8,614 nucleotides of DNA from Bacteroidota bacterium (GTDB lineage: Bacteria; Bacteroidota; Bacteroidia; Chitinophagales; Saprospiraceae), in assembly GCA_029573365.1 (NCBI GenBank), contig JAKQGD010000319.1:1-8614 (forward strand), read 5' to 3'. The notes under the pieces were generated by a model, which was given only the letters and a program-made list of their open reading frames with translations, was not told where the DNA came from and ran no database searches. Positions 1 to 8,057 of this stretch are shown piece after piece. Position numbers and translations under genes: made by a program. Each line of letters starts with the position of its first letter. Positions within the stretch are counted from its first letter, which is position 1.

Positions 1-1
1 C

Positions 2-1639
2 TTTGCTGCCTCTGCAAGTGGAGAAGAGACAGAAGAAGTACTCGAAAACGACGTGGTGAGGATAGCCTTCAGCTCACATGGAGGAAAAATAAAGGAAGTA
101 CTTCTTAAAAAACACTACAAGACAGTCAGGGACAGCAACGGAAAAGATAGCAAAGTCCTGGTAAAAATGCAGGATAGCCCCCAAAATCGGTTCGAATATA
201 TTTTTCCGGTTAAAGGATCAGCCATCGGCAAAGTGAGTACTTCAGATCTGTATTTTACACCATCCAGACAGAGCAATACGGTCACATTCAGGGCCGTAAC
301 GGCCGATGGCGGATATTTCGAACAGAAATACACCCTGACTCCTGACAATTACAGCCTGGATTACTCCATAACTACCAAAAATTTGGGCAGTGTAATGGAA
401 CCAGGTAAAAAATCTCTGGATTTCTATTGGGAAAACCATCTCGACAAATATGAAATAGCTGCCGGTTACGAACAAAATCAGTCTACGGTATACTTTAAAG
501 AAAAAGAACAAAGAAGAGACTACTGCAGCTGCACCTCCGATGACACAAAACAATTAGATAGTAAAGACATAGAATGGGTAGCCCATTCAAACCAGTTTTT
601 TACATCGGCATTGATGGCAGGTAATCAGACATTTGAAAATGGGGTCATGACTACCAGAAAAACGGATATCGAAAAATCTGATTATGTCAAGGTCGTCACC
701 ACCACCATGCAGGTGCCTGTCACTGACCTAAACAATGGCAGCCATGACATGAAGATGTATATCGGGCCAAACGAATTTAACCGGTTGAGAGCTTTTAACA
801 ACGACCTTGAAGAGGTCATACCCTTTGGGTCAAGTATTTTTGGCACCATCAACCGCTGGTTTATAAGGCCGTTTTTTGATTTTCTGTCTCAGTACATTTC
901 AAGCAAAGGTATTGTCATCATCCTGCTGATTTTTCTGATCAAGATGCTGCTCTACCCTCTTATGTACAAGATGCTCTACAGCCAGGCCAAGATGGGAGCC
1001 CTCAAACCGGAGCTGGCTCAACTGAAGGAAAAATACAAGGACGACCTCCAGAAGCAGCAGATGGAGACCATGAAAATATACAGAGAATATGGCGTGAGTC
1101 CCTTTGGAGGCTGCTTGCCCATGGTACTGCAGATGCCTATATGGTATGCTTTGTTCAGGTTTTTTCCAGCATCCATTACCTTCAGGCAGGAGCCTTTTCT
1201 ATGGGCATCGGATCTTTCGTCCTATGATGTGTTTTTTAACCACGGCATCGACATACCATTCATGGGCACACACATCAGCCTCTTTACCCTGCTGTGGGCC
1301 ATATCTACCATCATATACACGTATTACAATATGCAAAACGTGGATATGTCTGCCAATCCAGCTATGAAATATATGCAGTATATAATGCCACTCATGTTCC
1401 TGGGCTTTTTTAACAGTTATGCTTCGGGACTTACCTGTTACATGTTCTTTTCAAACCTGATCAACATCCTGCAGACGTTAGTAACCAAGAAGTACGTTTT
1501 TGACGAAAGCAAGATCAGAGAGCAGCTACTCAAGGAAAAGGACAAGCCCAAAAAGAAAAGCGGCTTTACTGCCAGACTGGAGGAAGCGATGAAACAACAA
1601 CAGGCCCTGCAGGAGCAGAGGTCCAAAAAGAAAAAATAA
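2..1639 (+). CDS. yidC: Membrane protein insertase YidC (5' end cut off by window edge)
   Basis: YidC inserts and folds inner-membrane proteins, alone or with the Sec translocon. The frame is open from base 2, so the GTG codons at 53 and 56 are internal and the true start lies upstream. 545 residues are visible; the family is usually about 600, so the first membrane anchor is missing. The visible N-terminal part (residues about 10-270) is the periplasmic beta-sandwich domain, opening with a VLEND...FSSHGG motif. The conserved five-helix insertase core follows: a helix at about 300-321, a cytoplasmic charged hairpin at about 330-360, then GVSPFGGCLPMVLQMPIWYALF and further helices around 425-440 and 455-490. 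The groove position that is Arg in E. coli and Bacillus is Lys here (bases 941-943), which I believe is normal for Bacteroidota. The C-terminus is a Lys/Gln-rich tail ending KKKK, likely to contact ribosomes. gpsA follows 10 bases later. Confidence 0.96.
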   Translation, partial: FAASASGEETEEVLENDVVRIAFSSHGGKIKEVLLKKHYKTVRDSNGKDSKVLVKMQDSPQNRFEYIFPVKGSAIGKVSTSDLYFTPSRQSNTVTFRAVTADGGYFEQKYTLTPDNYSLDYSITTKNLGSVMEPGKKSLDFYWENHLDKYEIAAGYEQNQSTVYFKEKEQRRDYCSCTSDDTKQLDSKDIEWVAHSNQFFTSALMAGNQTFENGVMTTRKTDIEKSDYVKVVTTTMQVPVTDLNNGSHDMKMYIGPNEFNRLRAFNNDLEEVIPFGSSIFGTINRWFIRPFFDFLSQYISSKGIVIILLIFLIKMLLYPLMYKMLYSQAKMGALKPELAQLKEKYKDDLQKQQMETMKIYREYGVSPFGGCLPMVLQMPIWYALFRFFPASITFRQEPFLWASDLSSYDVFFNHGIDIPFMGTHISLFTLLWAISTIIYTYYNMQNVDMSANPAMKYMQYIMPLMFLGFFNSYASGLTCYMFFSNLINILQTLVTKKYVFDESKIREQLLKEKDKPKKKSGFTARLEEAMKQQQALQEQRSKKKK

Positions 1640-1649
1640 GCCTGTAACC

Positions 1650-2693
1650 ATGAAATTGGCAGGCGTCATCGGTGCCGGCAGTTTTGGCATCACACTGGTA
1701 AAAATCCTGTCAAGGAACACCGATGTGATGGTCTATTCCAGAAACCCTGAGGTGGTCGAATCCATTAACAACGGGCATCATCCACATTTGGGTGTCGCTC
1801 TGAGGCCCAATGTCCGTGCCACCTCTGACCCTGCAGAAATTTGTGCAGCAACCAATCTGCTTTTTGCAGTAGTGCCTTCGTCTAATTTCAGGCAAATGAT
1901 GAAAGATTTCTGTCCTTTTCTTAAGCCTTCGCACATCATGATCCAGGGTACCAAGGGCCTGGATGTCAGCCGCATAAGGGAAGAGGACTGGCAAAATCTG
2001 ACCTTCAACAAAAATGATGTATGTACCATGACCGAGGTGATAAGGCAGGAAAGCAATGTCATCCGTGTAGGTTGCCTATCAGGTCCCAATCTGTCAGGCG
2101 AAATTCTGGCAGGCCAGCCTGCGGCCACCGTTATAGCATCGGAATTTGACGAAGTCATCAAACTGGGCCAGCAGGTACTCAGCAGCAAAAAGTTTTTTGC
2201 TTTTGGTTCTCACGACCTGCATGCCGCAGAAATTGCCGGGGCATTTAAAAACATCATCGCAGTAGCCTCAGGCATCCTGGCAGGCATGGGCATGGGTAAA
2301 AACATGCAATCCTTGCTGATTACGAGGGGACTGCGGGAGATGATATACTTTGGCACAGCTATGGGTACCAGCGGAGCAGCTTACCTTGGTGTGGCCGGCA
2401 TCGGCGACCTTATAGCTACTGCCACCAGCGAGCATTCCAGAAACTATACTTTTGGCAAGAGGTTCGCTTCCGGTGAGGATTACGACCACATCATGGCTAC
2501 CACCAGCGAGGTGGTAGAGGGGGTAAGAACCCTCAAAATCATCAATCAGCTGGCCAAAAACGACCACTTGGATCTGCCCATAGTGACCGTGCTACACAAG
2601 GTCATTTTCGAAGGGTTTAATATGCAGAGAGGCCTGGAGTTTCTGATGACTGATACCTATGCCGTAGATGTAGACTTCCTCGGAGGCCAATAA
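1650..2693 (+). CDS. gpsA: Glycerol-3-phosphate dehydrogenase [NAD(P)+]
   Basis: This soluble enzyme reduces dihydroxyacetone phosphate to sn-glycerol 3-phosphate, the backbone of phospholipids. The 347 residues are a complete, typical-length protein. The N-terminal Rossmann fold carries GAGSFG at residues 8-13, and YSRN at 29-32 ends the second strand where the cofactor ribose binds. TKGL (101-104) and LSGPNLSGEI (143-152) are family motifs. The all-helical C-terminal domain has the expected catalytic Lys at K200 in AFKNIIA, GIGDL at 250-254, SRN at 263-265 and VEG at 289-291. The ATG at 1650 directly precedes the Rossmann strand, so the start is secure. There is no Shine-Dalgarno sequence. 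It lies 10 bases after yidC and 12 bases before the dehydrogenase gene, so all three are probably co-transcribed. Nothing in the active site looks degraded. Confidence 0.96.
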   Translation: MKLAGVIGAGSFGITLVKILSRNTDVMVYSRNPEVVESINNGHHPHLGVALRPNVRATSDPAEICAATNLLFAVVPSSNFRQMMKDFCPFLKPSHIMIQGTKGLDVSRIREEDWQNLTFNKNDVCTMTEVIRQESNVIRVGCLSGPNLSGEILAGQPAATVIASEFDEVIKLGQQVLSSKKFFAFGSHDLHAAEIAGAFKNIIAVASGILAGMGMGKNMQSLLITRGLREMIYFGTAMGTSGAAYLGVAGIGDLIATATSEHSRNYTFGKRFASGEDYDHIMATTSEVVEGVRTLKIINQLAKNDHLDLPIVTVLHKVIFEGFNMQRGLEFLMTDTYAVDVDFLGGQ

Positions 2694-2705
2694 AAATAAA
2701 ATTTA

Positions 2706-3563
2706 ATGAGCAAGACGATATTTATCACAGGCGTATCTTCCGGAATCGGCTTTGATGCCGCCGTCACTCTCGTCCGCCAGGGATACAAGGTCATAGGTAC
2801 GGTGCGAAAAACCGGGGACGCTGACCGCATAAAATCCCTTTTGGGCGACAACTTCGTACCCCTGGTTTTTGACGTCACAGACAGGGAGGCATGCCAACGG
2901 CAGATCAGTTCAGTTTTTCATTTACTGGAGGCTGATGGTCTTTTTGCTTTGATCAACAATGCAGGTATGACCATTGCAGGCCCCCTGGAAATCCTTCCAG
3001 ACGACGAGTTTGAGTCAGTCATGGATGTCAATGTATTCGCCGTAAGGCGGATCACAAACCTCCTGCTGCCATACCTCGGTACAAACAGCCGTTACCAGCC
3101 GGGTAAACTCATAAACATAAGTTCTGTATCGGGACTGTTCAATTCGCCGTTTAACGGCAGCTACTGCATCTCAAAACATGCCCTGGAAAGCATGACCGAT
3201 ATATACCGCAGAGAGCTCTCTATGTTTGGCATTTCAGTCACAGCCATAGAACCTGGTCCCATAAAATCAGAAATATGGGCAAAAAACAAAGGAACCCTGG
3301 CCAGATTTGCTGACTCTGCTTATGGACAGATTCTGTCTAAAGCCGACAAGATGATAGAAAATGCAGAAAAAAGTGCCTTTGCAACACGGGTTATAAGCGA
3401 CCTCATAATCAACATACTCCAAAACCCGAATCCTGATACCAGGTATCTTGTACACCGCAAAAAATGGATGTTCCGCCTACTTTCCCATTGGCTGCCCGAC
3501 AGAATGGCTGACAGGCTGGTGCAAAAAGCAATGTCACAGGGCGACAATTACCGTCCGGTATGA
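2706..3563 (+). CDS. Classical short-chain dehydrogenase/reductase, substrate unknown
   Basis: This is an NAD(P)-dependent oxidoreductase of the classical SDR superfamily, 285 residues, complete. The cofactor motif TGVSSGIG is at residues 8-15, D56-V57 binds adenine, NNAG is at 84-87, and the catalytic set is N109, S140, Y153 and K157 (YCISK), followed by PGP at 183-185. Arg34 after the second strand (GTVRK) suggests a preference for NADPH; this is inference. The C-terminal extension (about 250-275, with WMFRLLSHWLPDRMADRLV) is basic and amphipathic. It resembles the retinol dehydrogenase / 17-beta-hydroxysteroid dehydrogenase-like SDRs, which often act on lipids or hydrophobic carbonyls at membranes. 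The real substrate cannot be read from the sequence. The gene begins 12 A/T-rich bases after gpsA, so it probably shares the yidC-gpsA transcript; a role in lipid metabolism would fit but is not shown. Confidence 0.92.
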   Translation: MSKTIFITGVSSGIGFDAAVTLVRQGYKVIGTVRKTGDADRIKSLLGDNFVPLVFDVTDREACQRQISSVFHLLEADGLFALINNAGMTIAGPLEILPDDEFESVMDVNVFAVRRITNLLLPYLGTNSRYQPGKLINISSVSGLFNSPFNGSYCISKHALESMTDIYRRELSMFGISVTAIEPGPIKSEIWAKNKGTLARFADSAYGQILSKADKMIENAEKSAFATRVISDLIINILQNPNPDTRYLVHRKKWMFRLLSHWLPDRMADRLVQKAMSQGDNYRPV

Positions 3564-3592
3564 TGGGTCAGATGTTTTGATTTTTTACCCAT
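3563..3592 (+). terminator. Very weak terminator-like stem at the end of the SDR gene
   Basis: ATGGGT (3563-3568) and ACCCAT (3587-3592) can pair around an 18-base T-rich loop, followed by TTT. The stem is only six pairs, the loop is long, and it overlaps the trhO -33 element. It may weakly end the upstream transcript or mean nothing. Confidence 0.18.
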
Positions 3593-3606
3593 TTTAAGTA
3601 TCTTTG
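3576..3606 (+). promoter_or_regulatory. Bacteroidota-type promoter for trhO-PBP1A-HAD
   Basis: A TTTG -33 element (3576-3579) lies 19 bases before TATCTTTG (3599-3606), which matches the Bacteroidota primary sigma consensus TAnnTTTG at the usual spacing. Transcription would begin near 3611-3613, giving a leader of about 46-48 bases before the trhO ATG at 3659. The only sizeable gap between the first six genes holds this site, which supports it as the start of the second operon. The match is seen; its activity is inferred. Confidence 0.72.
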
Positions 3607-3625
3607 GGGCTCATTATTTTATCAC

Positions 3626-3642
3626 CGCTTCCTGCAAAAGCG
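3626..3642 (+). other. Small hairpin in the trhO leader
   Basis: CGCTT (3626-3630) pairs with AAGCG (3638-3642) around a seven-base loop. It lies wholly in the predicted leader, ending 16 bases before the trhO start codon. It could affect translation start or mRNA stability, but five-pair stems are common by chance. Confidence 0.25.
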
Positions 3643-3658
3643 TAAATTAAAGATAATC

Positions 3659-4705
3659 ATGAAACCCTTGCACAACCGGATAAACCGGCAAGTCCTGGAA
3701 CAAAAGGCAATCAATGACCCTACCCCACGGACCACACTTTCTTTTTACAAGTATTACCATCTGGGCAATCCACAGCTTTTCAGAGACCATTTGTACCAGT
3801 TGTTATCAGAAACCGGCACTCTGGGCAGGATTTATGTTTCGTATGAGGGAATCAATGCCCAGGTCTCTGTGCCGACAGACAGGTTGGAGGAGTTTAAACA
3901 AGTCCTTTCGACAATCACCTTCCTGGAGGGCATCAGGCTCAATTATGCCATAGAAGAAGCCGGGGTATCGTTTATCAAGCTGATCGTCAGGGTACGCGAA
4001 AAAATCGTTGCCGACGGGCTCAATGACAAGACCTTTGACGTTACAAACAAAGGCACCTACCTCAAAGCAGAGGAATTTAACAAGCTCACGGATGACCCGG
4101 ATACCATCGTCGTGGACATGAGAAATCATTACGAAAGCGAAGTCGGATATTTCCGTGATGCCATCAGGCCTGATGTGGAGACTTTCAGGGAGGCCCTTCC
4201 ATACGTGGAGCAGCTGTTGGGAGACCAAAAAGACCGGCACATAGTCATGTATTGTACCGGTGGCATCAGATGCGAAAAAGCCAGTGCATACTACCGGCAC
4301 AAAGGTTTTAAAAACATATACCAGGTCGAAGGGGGCATCATAGAATATGCCCGCAGAGCCAACCAGCTGGGCATCGAAAACAAGTTTATTGGTAAAAATT
4401 TTGTGTTTGACGACAGGCTGGGCGAAAAGATATCAACAGAAGTGGTTTCCAAATGTCATCAGTGCGGAGCTCCGTGCGACACCCATGTCAATTGTGCCAA
4501 TGATGCCTGTCATATACTCTTTATCCAGTGTCCTGAATGTGCCGCAAAGATGGAACACACGTGTTCTGCCAAATGCATGGAATTCAACAGGCTCCCTGAA
4601 GGAGAGCGAAGCCAGCTGAAAAAAAGCATGACTTTTAATGGCACCAAGTTTGGAAAAGGAAGGTACAAAGCACACAAAGGGGACGAAAAGCTGGCCGATG
4701 TTTAA
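3659..4705 (+). CDS. trhO: tRNA uridine(34) hydroxylase TrhO (rhodanese-domain protein, YceA family)
   Basis: TrhO makes 5-hydroxyuridine at the wobble position U34 of certain tRNAs, using oxygen, and so broadens codon reading. The 348 residues match E. coli YceA (about 350). The N-terminal UPF0176 domain spans about residues 25-115 and includes YVSYEGINAQVSVP at 59-72. A rhodanese domain spans about 140-240, with the active-site loop CTGGIRCEK at 199-207, so C199 is the expected catalytic cysteine. The C-terminal region (266-306) has nine cysteines in paired spacing (C266, C269, C273, C279, C284, C291, C294, C302, C306), which looks like a metal-binding cluster, probably zinc. The basic tail after 318 could contact tRNA. 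The ATG at 3659 follows the promoter and has no Shine-Dalgarno sequence. Its last codons overlap the start of the penicillin-binding protein gene. Confidence 0.95.
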   Translation: MKPLHNRINRQVLEQKAINDPTPRTTLSFYKYYHLGNPQLFRDHLYQLLSETGTLGRIYVSYEGINAQVSVPTDRLEEFKQVLSTITFLEGIRLNYAIEEAGVSFIKLIVRVREKIVADGLNDKTFDVTNKGTYLKAEEFNKLTDDPDTIVVDMRNHYESEVGYFRDAIRPDVETFREALPYVEQLLGDQKDRHIVMYCTGGIRCEKASAYYRHKGFKNIYQVEGGIIEYARRANQLGIENKFIGKNFVFDDRLGEKISTEVVSKCHQCGAPCDTHVNCANDACHILFIQCPECAAKMEHTCSAKCMEFNRLPEGERSQLKKSMTFNGTKFGKGRYKAHKGDEKLADV

Positions 4706-7277
4706 CAACAGATTTGTACGATTTACCAGGCAGATCTTCGATACCTCCGGTAGGTACGGCAGGTACACACGAAATCTGCTCTGGGGCACGGGAACCATGG
4801 CCGCTCTCCTTACGGCATTTATCCTGTACACCGGATTCAGGAATCTGCCGAGTTTCCAGGAACTCGAAAACCCAAAATACGACTTGGCATCTGTCATCTA
4901 CGACGTCAAAGGGGTGCCCTTTGGGAGGTATTATATCGAAGACCGCATATCTGTGGATTATGACCGGCTTTCGCCGAATGTCCGCAATGCTCTGTTGGTC
5001 ACCGAAGACGACCGTTTCTACAGCCATTCAGGCATAGACCTGATAGCCTTGTTCAGGGTGGGATTCAAGACCCTCATTCTGCGACAGGAAAGTGCCGGTG
5101 GCGGATCGACCATCACACAACAGCTGGCAAAACTGCTGTACAGGCGTCCCGATATGCGTAAAATGTCAGCTCCACGTAAGGCATTGACCCTGGTATCATC
5201 CAAGGTAAAGGAATGGTTTACTGCCGTCAAATTGGAGAAAGCCTATACCAAGGAAGAGATCATGGCCATGTACCTCAATAAGTTTGAATTTATCAACGGT
5301 GCCCACGGCATCGAAGCCGCTGCACAGATATATTTCAATAAAAACCAGGACAGCCTTAATGTGAGCGAAGCAGCGACCCTCGTGGGCATGTTAAAAAACC
5401 CGTCGCTGTACAACCCCAAAAGATTTGCCGAAAAATGCCGCGACAGGCGTAATGTAGTGCTAGGCCTCATGAAATCTGCAGGACACATAGACCAGGAGGC
5501 TCTGGACTCCCTCAGCTTAAAAGACATCGACATGTCAGGTTTTTCGAGGAAGACACAGAGTGAGGGCCCTGCCCCCTACTTCAGATCAGAGCTGACTAAG
5601 TTTCTCAAAGACATATTTACCAAACAAAACATAAAAAAATCCGATGGCTCGGAATACAACGTCTATACCGATGGACTGAAAATTTATACAACCATAGACC
5701 TCACCTACCAGAAATATGCCGAGGAAGCCGTCTGGGAGCACATGAAGTGGAACCAGGAGAGATTCTGGAAAGTATGGAAAAACAAGGACCCCTGGACTTT
5801 TGAAACCGATGATTACCAGAAAAACCTGCGGGCATCTATCTTTGAAAGCCAGTGCAAGGCGTCTGACAGATATCTTGCCCTCCGAAATAAATATATGGGT
5901 GATGTCATCAGCGAAGTCGAAAAGCAGTATCCGGGCATACCATTTTCCGACAATGTGATCAAGGCCCTGGACTCTATACGCAACAACCGCATATCATGGT
6001 ACCAGGCTGTAGAACGAGAACACATAGATGTAGCCTATCAGGACCGCTATCAGCGACTGGTCAGCGGTGATCTTTGGCCGAGGGTGATGAAGGAATTCGA
6101 CGGACTCCAGGAGGTATTCAGGAAGGAATTTGATACCCCTGTAAAAATGAAGATCTTTGACTACAATGAAGGAGGCGAAAAGGAGGTGGAAATGTCACCC
6201 AGGGATTCTGTCAGGTGGCACAAGATGCATTTGCAGGCAGGCATGCTCGCCGTAGAGCCTGCAACAGGCCATGTCAAAGCATGGGTAGGCGGGCTGAGTC
6301 ACAAATATTTTAAATACGACCATGCCACAATGCGTAGGTCCGTAGGCTCCACGATGAAGCCCTTTGTCTACACGCAGGCCATGGCTGTAGCCAATATCGC
6401 CCCCTGTAAAGAATATGACGACATACAGTACACGATAGCTCCCGGTGATGCCGGCTTTGACCTGGTAGAAGAATGGTCTCCTGCCAATGCTACGGAGGAA
6501 TTTACAGGAAATAAATACAACCTCTTCCACGGCCTGCTTTACTCTAAAAACAGCATCACCGTAAAGCTGCTCAAAGAAATGGGCACTGTAGAACCGGTAC
6601 GCAACCTGCTCAGCAACCTCGGCATAGATAAAAACCTCAGACTGCCCAACGGCAAGCTGGCCGTACCGCGACTGCCCTCCATATGTCTGGGAGCTGTGGA
6701 CCTCACATTGCTGGAAATGTCAGGGGCTTACTCAGCATTTGGAAACAACGGCACCTATGTCCATCCCATCTTCGTATCACGTATAGAAGACAAAAACGGC
6801 AAGGTCATTTATCAGGGCATACCTTCACGTAAGTCAGCCATAAATCCACTGTACAATGCCGTGATGGTCGAAATGCTCAAAAACAATGTTTCCGGGCTTT
6901 TTAAAATGAACATCAAATCAAAAATAGGCGGAAAGACCGGCACTACCAATGATTATGCCGACGGGTGGTTTATGGGTGTGACCCCTACTCTTATCACCGG
7001 CATATGGACAGGCGGAGATGACAAATGGATTAGGTTTTTGACCCTGGACGACGGGCAGGGATACATCATGGCCAGGCCCATCTCAGAGTTGTTTTTGCAA
7101 AAACTGGAAAAAGACGCTGCCTGCGGTTACGATTACCAGGCCGATTTCCCTACGCCGCCTGCAGGCTTCTCAGAGCTGATCGACTGTACCCAGTTCAAGA
7201 CCATCAGACCTTCGGCAGAGAGATACATGCATAAAAAGGAAAAACAAAAAAAGGAGGAGTTTGACGATGAGTTTTAG
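4698..7277 (+). CDS. Class A penicillin-binding protein 1A (transglycosylase/transpeptidase)
   Basis: This inner-membrane enzyme polymerises lipid II into glycan strands and cross-links the peptides. I chose the ATG at 4698 (859 residues); an in-frame ATG at 4638 would add 20 charged residues read inside trhO and is less likely. The order is: cytoplasmic 26 residues, one membrane helix (about 27-47), GT51 domain (about 65-265), linker, transpeptidase domain (about 515-800). GT51 motifs seen are EDDRFYSHSG (E103 catalytic), GGSTITQQ from 135, E172 in KVKEWFTA, YLN at 192-194 and RRNVVLGLM at 250-258. Transpeptidase motifs are S551-TM-K554, S616-K-N618 and K746-TGT. All catalytic residues are present. 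About 160 residues (345-505), rich in Trp, Lys and Glu, sit between the domains, as I recall for Bacteroidota PBP1A. The tail is Lys/Glu-rich. mrcA/ponA-like. Confidence 0.95.
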   Translation: MFNNRFVRFTRQIFDTSGRYGRYTRNLLWGTGTMAALLTAFILYTGFRNLPSFQELENPKYDLASVIYDVKGVPFGRYYIEDRISVDYDRLSPNVRNALLVTEDDRFYSHSGIDLIALFRVGFKTLILRQESAGGGSTITQQLAKLLYRRPDMRKMSAPRKALTLVSSKVKEWFTAVKLEKAYTKEEIMAMYLNKFEFINGAHGIEAAAQIYFNKNQDSLNVSEAATLVGMLKNPSLYNPKRFAEKCRDRRNVVLGLMKSAGHIDQEALDSLSLKDIDMSGFSRKTQSEGPAPYFRSELTKFLKDIFTKQNIKKSDGSEYNVYTDGLKIYTTIDLTYQKYAEEAVWEHMKWNQERFWKVWKNKDPWTFETDDYQKNLRASIFESQCKASDRYLALRNKYMGDVISEVEKQYPGIPFSDNVIKALDSIRNNRISWYQAVEREHIDVAYQDRYQRLVSGDLWPRVMKEFDGLQEVFRKEFDTPVKMKIFDYNEGGEKEVEMSPRDSVRWHKMHLQAGMLAVEPATGHVKAWVGGLSHKYFKYDHATMRRSVGSTMKPFVYTQAMAVANIAPCKEYDDIQYTIAPGDAGFDLVEEWSPANATEEFTGNKYNLFHGLLYSKNSITVKLLKEMGTVEPVRNLLSNLGIDKNLRLPNGKLAVPRLPSICLGAVDLTLLEMSGAYSAFGNNGTYVHPIFVSRIEDKNGKVIYQGIPSRKSAINPLYNAVMVEMLKNNVSGLFKMNIKSKIGGKTGTTNDYADGWFMGVTPTLITGIWTGGDDKWIRFLTLDDGQGYIMARPISELFLQKLEKDAACGYDYQADFPTPPAGFSELIDCTQFKTIRPSAERYMHKKEKQKKEEFDDEF

Positions 7278-7298
7278 ACCTCACTTTCGTGCAATTTT

Positions 7299-7937
7299 AT
7301 GTCGGAAATAAAAAATATAATCTTTGACTTTGGAGGTGTCCTGCTAGATATCGACTATATTCTCACGTATAAAAGAATGGAAGAAGTCCTTGGCCTACCC
7401 ATACATACGGAAACACTGCCTGAAGCCACCAAAGAAATGCTCCGTGATTACGAAAAAGGGCTGACTACCAGTGATGCCATGATTAGTCACCTTCGCGATT
7501 TATCCTCAAACAGACCATCAACCAAAGACATAGTTACCGCCTGGAATGCCATGCTGATGGGCTGGAATCCGGAAAAATTTGCCTTGTTGGAAAAACTGAG
7601 GAAGTTATACCGCGTGTACCTACTTAGCAATACCAATGAGCTGCATCTGGAGTGGGTCCATGAAGACCTGAAAAAACATCATGGCATCGCCGACTTTGAG
7701 ACAAGATTTTTTGACAAGGTTTATTACTCGCATGAAATACACCTGCGTAAGCCGGATGCAGAGATTTACAACTTTGTAACACAGGATGCCCGTCTAGAGC
7801 CCCTGGAGACGATATTTATTGACGACCTAAAACCAAACATCGAAGCTGCCCGCCTGGCCGGATGGAACACCTATCACCACAACCCAAAAGATGACATAGC
7901 CGGAGTAATGGCCTCGATACTAGGATTGAAGTTGTGA
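7299..7937 (+). CDS. HAD-superfamily (subfamily IA) phosphatase, YihX-like
   Basis: This is a cytoplasmic haloacid dehalogenase-type hydrolase, 212 residues, complete. Motif I is FDFGGVLLDID with the nucleophile D10; the usual second Asp two residues on is G12, a variant common in the YihX-like branch. Motif II is LLSNTN (S110), motif III is LRKPD (K151), and motif IV is FIDDLKPN (D175, D176). The helical cap is residues about 18-90. E. coli YihX acts on glucose 1-phosphate, but this protein's substrate cannot be told from sequence; many HAD phosphatases are broad. It starts 21 bases after the penicillin-binding protein stop, so it is probably the last gene of the trhO operon. There is no Shine-Dalgarno sequence near the ATG at 7299. 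A link to cell-wall sugar phosphates would fit the neighbour but is inference. Confidence 0.92.
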   Translation: MSEIKNIIFDFGGVLLDIDYILTYKRMEEVLGLPIHTETLPEATKEMLRDYEKGLTTSDAMISHLRDLSSNRPSTKDIVTAWNAMLMGWNPEKFALLEKLRKLYRVYLLSNTNELHLEWVHEDLKKHHGIADFETRFFDKVYYSHEIHLRKPDAEIYNFVTQDARLEPLETIFIDDLKPNIEAARLAGWNTYHHNPKDDIAGVMASILGLKL

Positions 7938-7964
7938 TTAAAAATCCGGTAGTGGAAAAATTCT

Positions 7965-7991
7965 AATGCTTCATGTTTGCATGACATTTTT
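7965..7991 (+). terminator. Possible intrinsic terminator after the HAD gene
   Basis: AATG (7965-7968) plus TCATG (7971-7975) can pair with CATGA (7980-7984) plus CATT (7985-7988), with a two-base bulge and a TTTG loop. This gives nine pairs running into a T stretch (7987-7991). It is the best candidate for ending the trhO-PBP-HAD transcript, but the stem is AT-rich and weak. The rest of the 7938-8057 gap is AT-rich with no other gene signal. Confidence 0.35.
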
Positions 7992-8057
7992 AATAACAGC
8001 AAAATAAAAAATATTCCTTTATAATTCCGTTTAAAACCATTAAATACTTTAGTAGTT

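Noticed and set aside
1778..2188. Open frame on the - strand inside gpsA (136 codons)
   Set aside because: It is a shadow of the gpsA Rossmann domain, with no family features.
3806..4300. Long open frame on the - strand inside trhO (164 codons)
   Set aside because: It is the antisense of a fully conserved trhO coding region; its translation resembles no family and it has no promoter or spacing of its own.
4433..4897. Open frame on the - strand across the trhO/PBP junction (154 codons)
   Set aside because: Both strands cannot be well-conserved coding here; the + strand carries clear motifs on both sides, while the - strand translation has none.
7251..7311. AAGGAGGAG followed seven bases later by ATG (7267), opening a 14-codon frame
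   Set aside because: The purine run encodes the Lys/Glu tail of the penicillin-binding protein, Shine-Dalgarno sites are not used by the other genes here, and the frame overlaps both neighbours with no recognisable product.
7305..7345. HAD motif I lacks the second Asp (G12), suggesting an inactive enzyme
   Set aside because: Many YihX-like HAD proteins carry this FDxGGV variant, and all other catalytic motifs are intact, so loss of function is not implied.
8020..8025. TATAAT, like a proteobacterial -10 box, before the AHSA1 gene
   Set aside because: There is no TTGACA-like element at 16-18 bases upstream, and the window otherwise uses the Bacteroidota consensus; the stretch is simply AT-rich.
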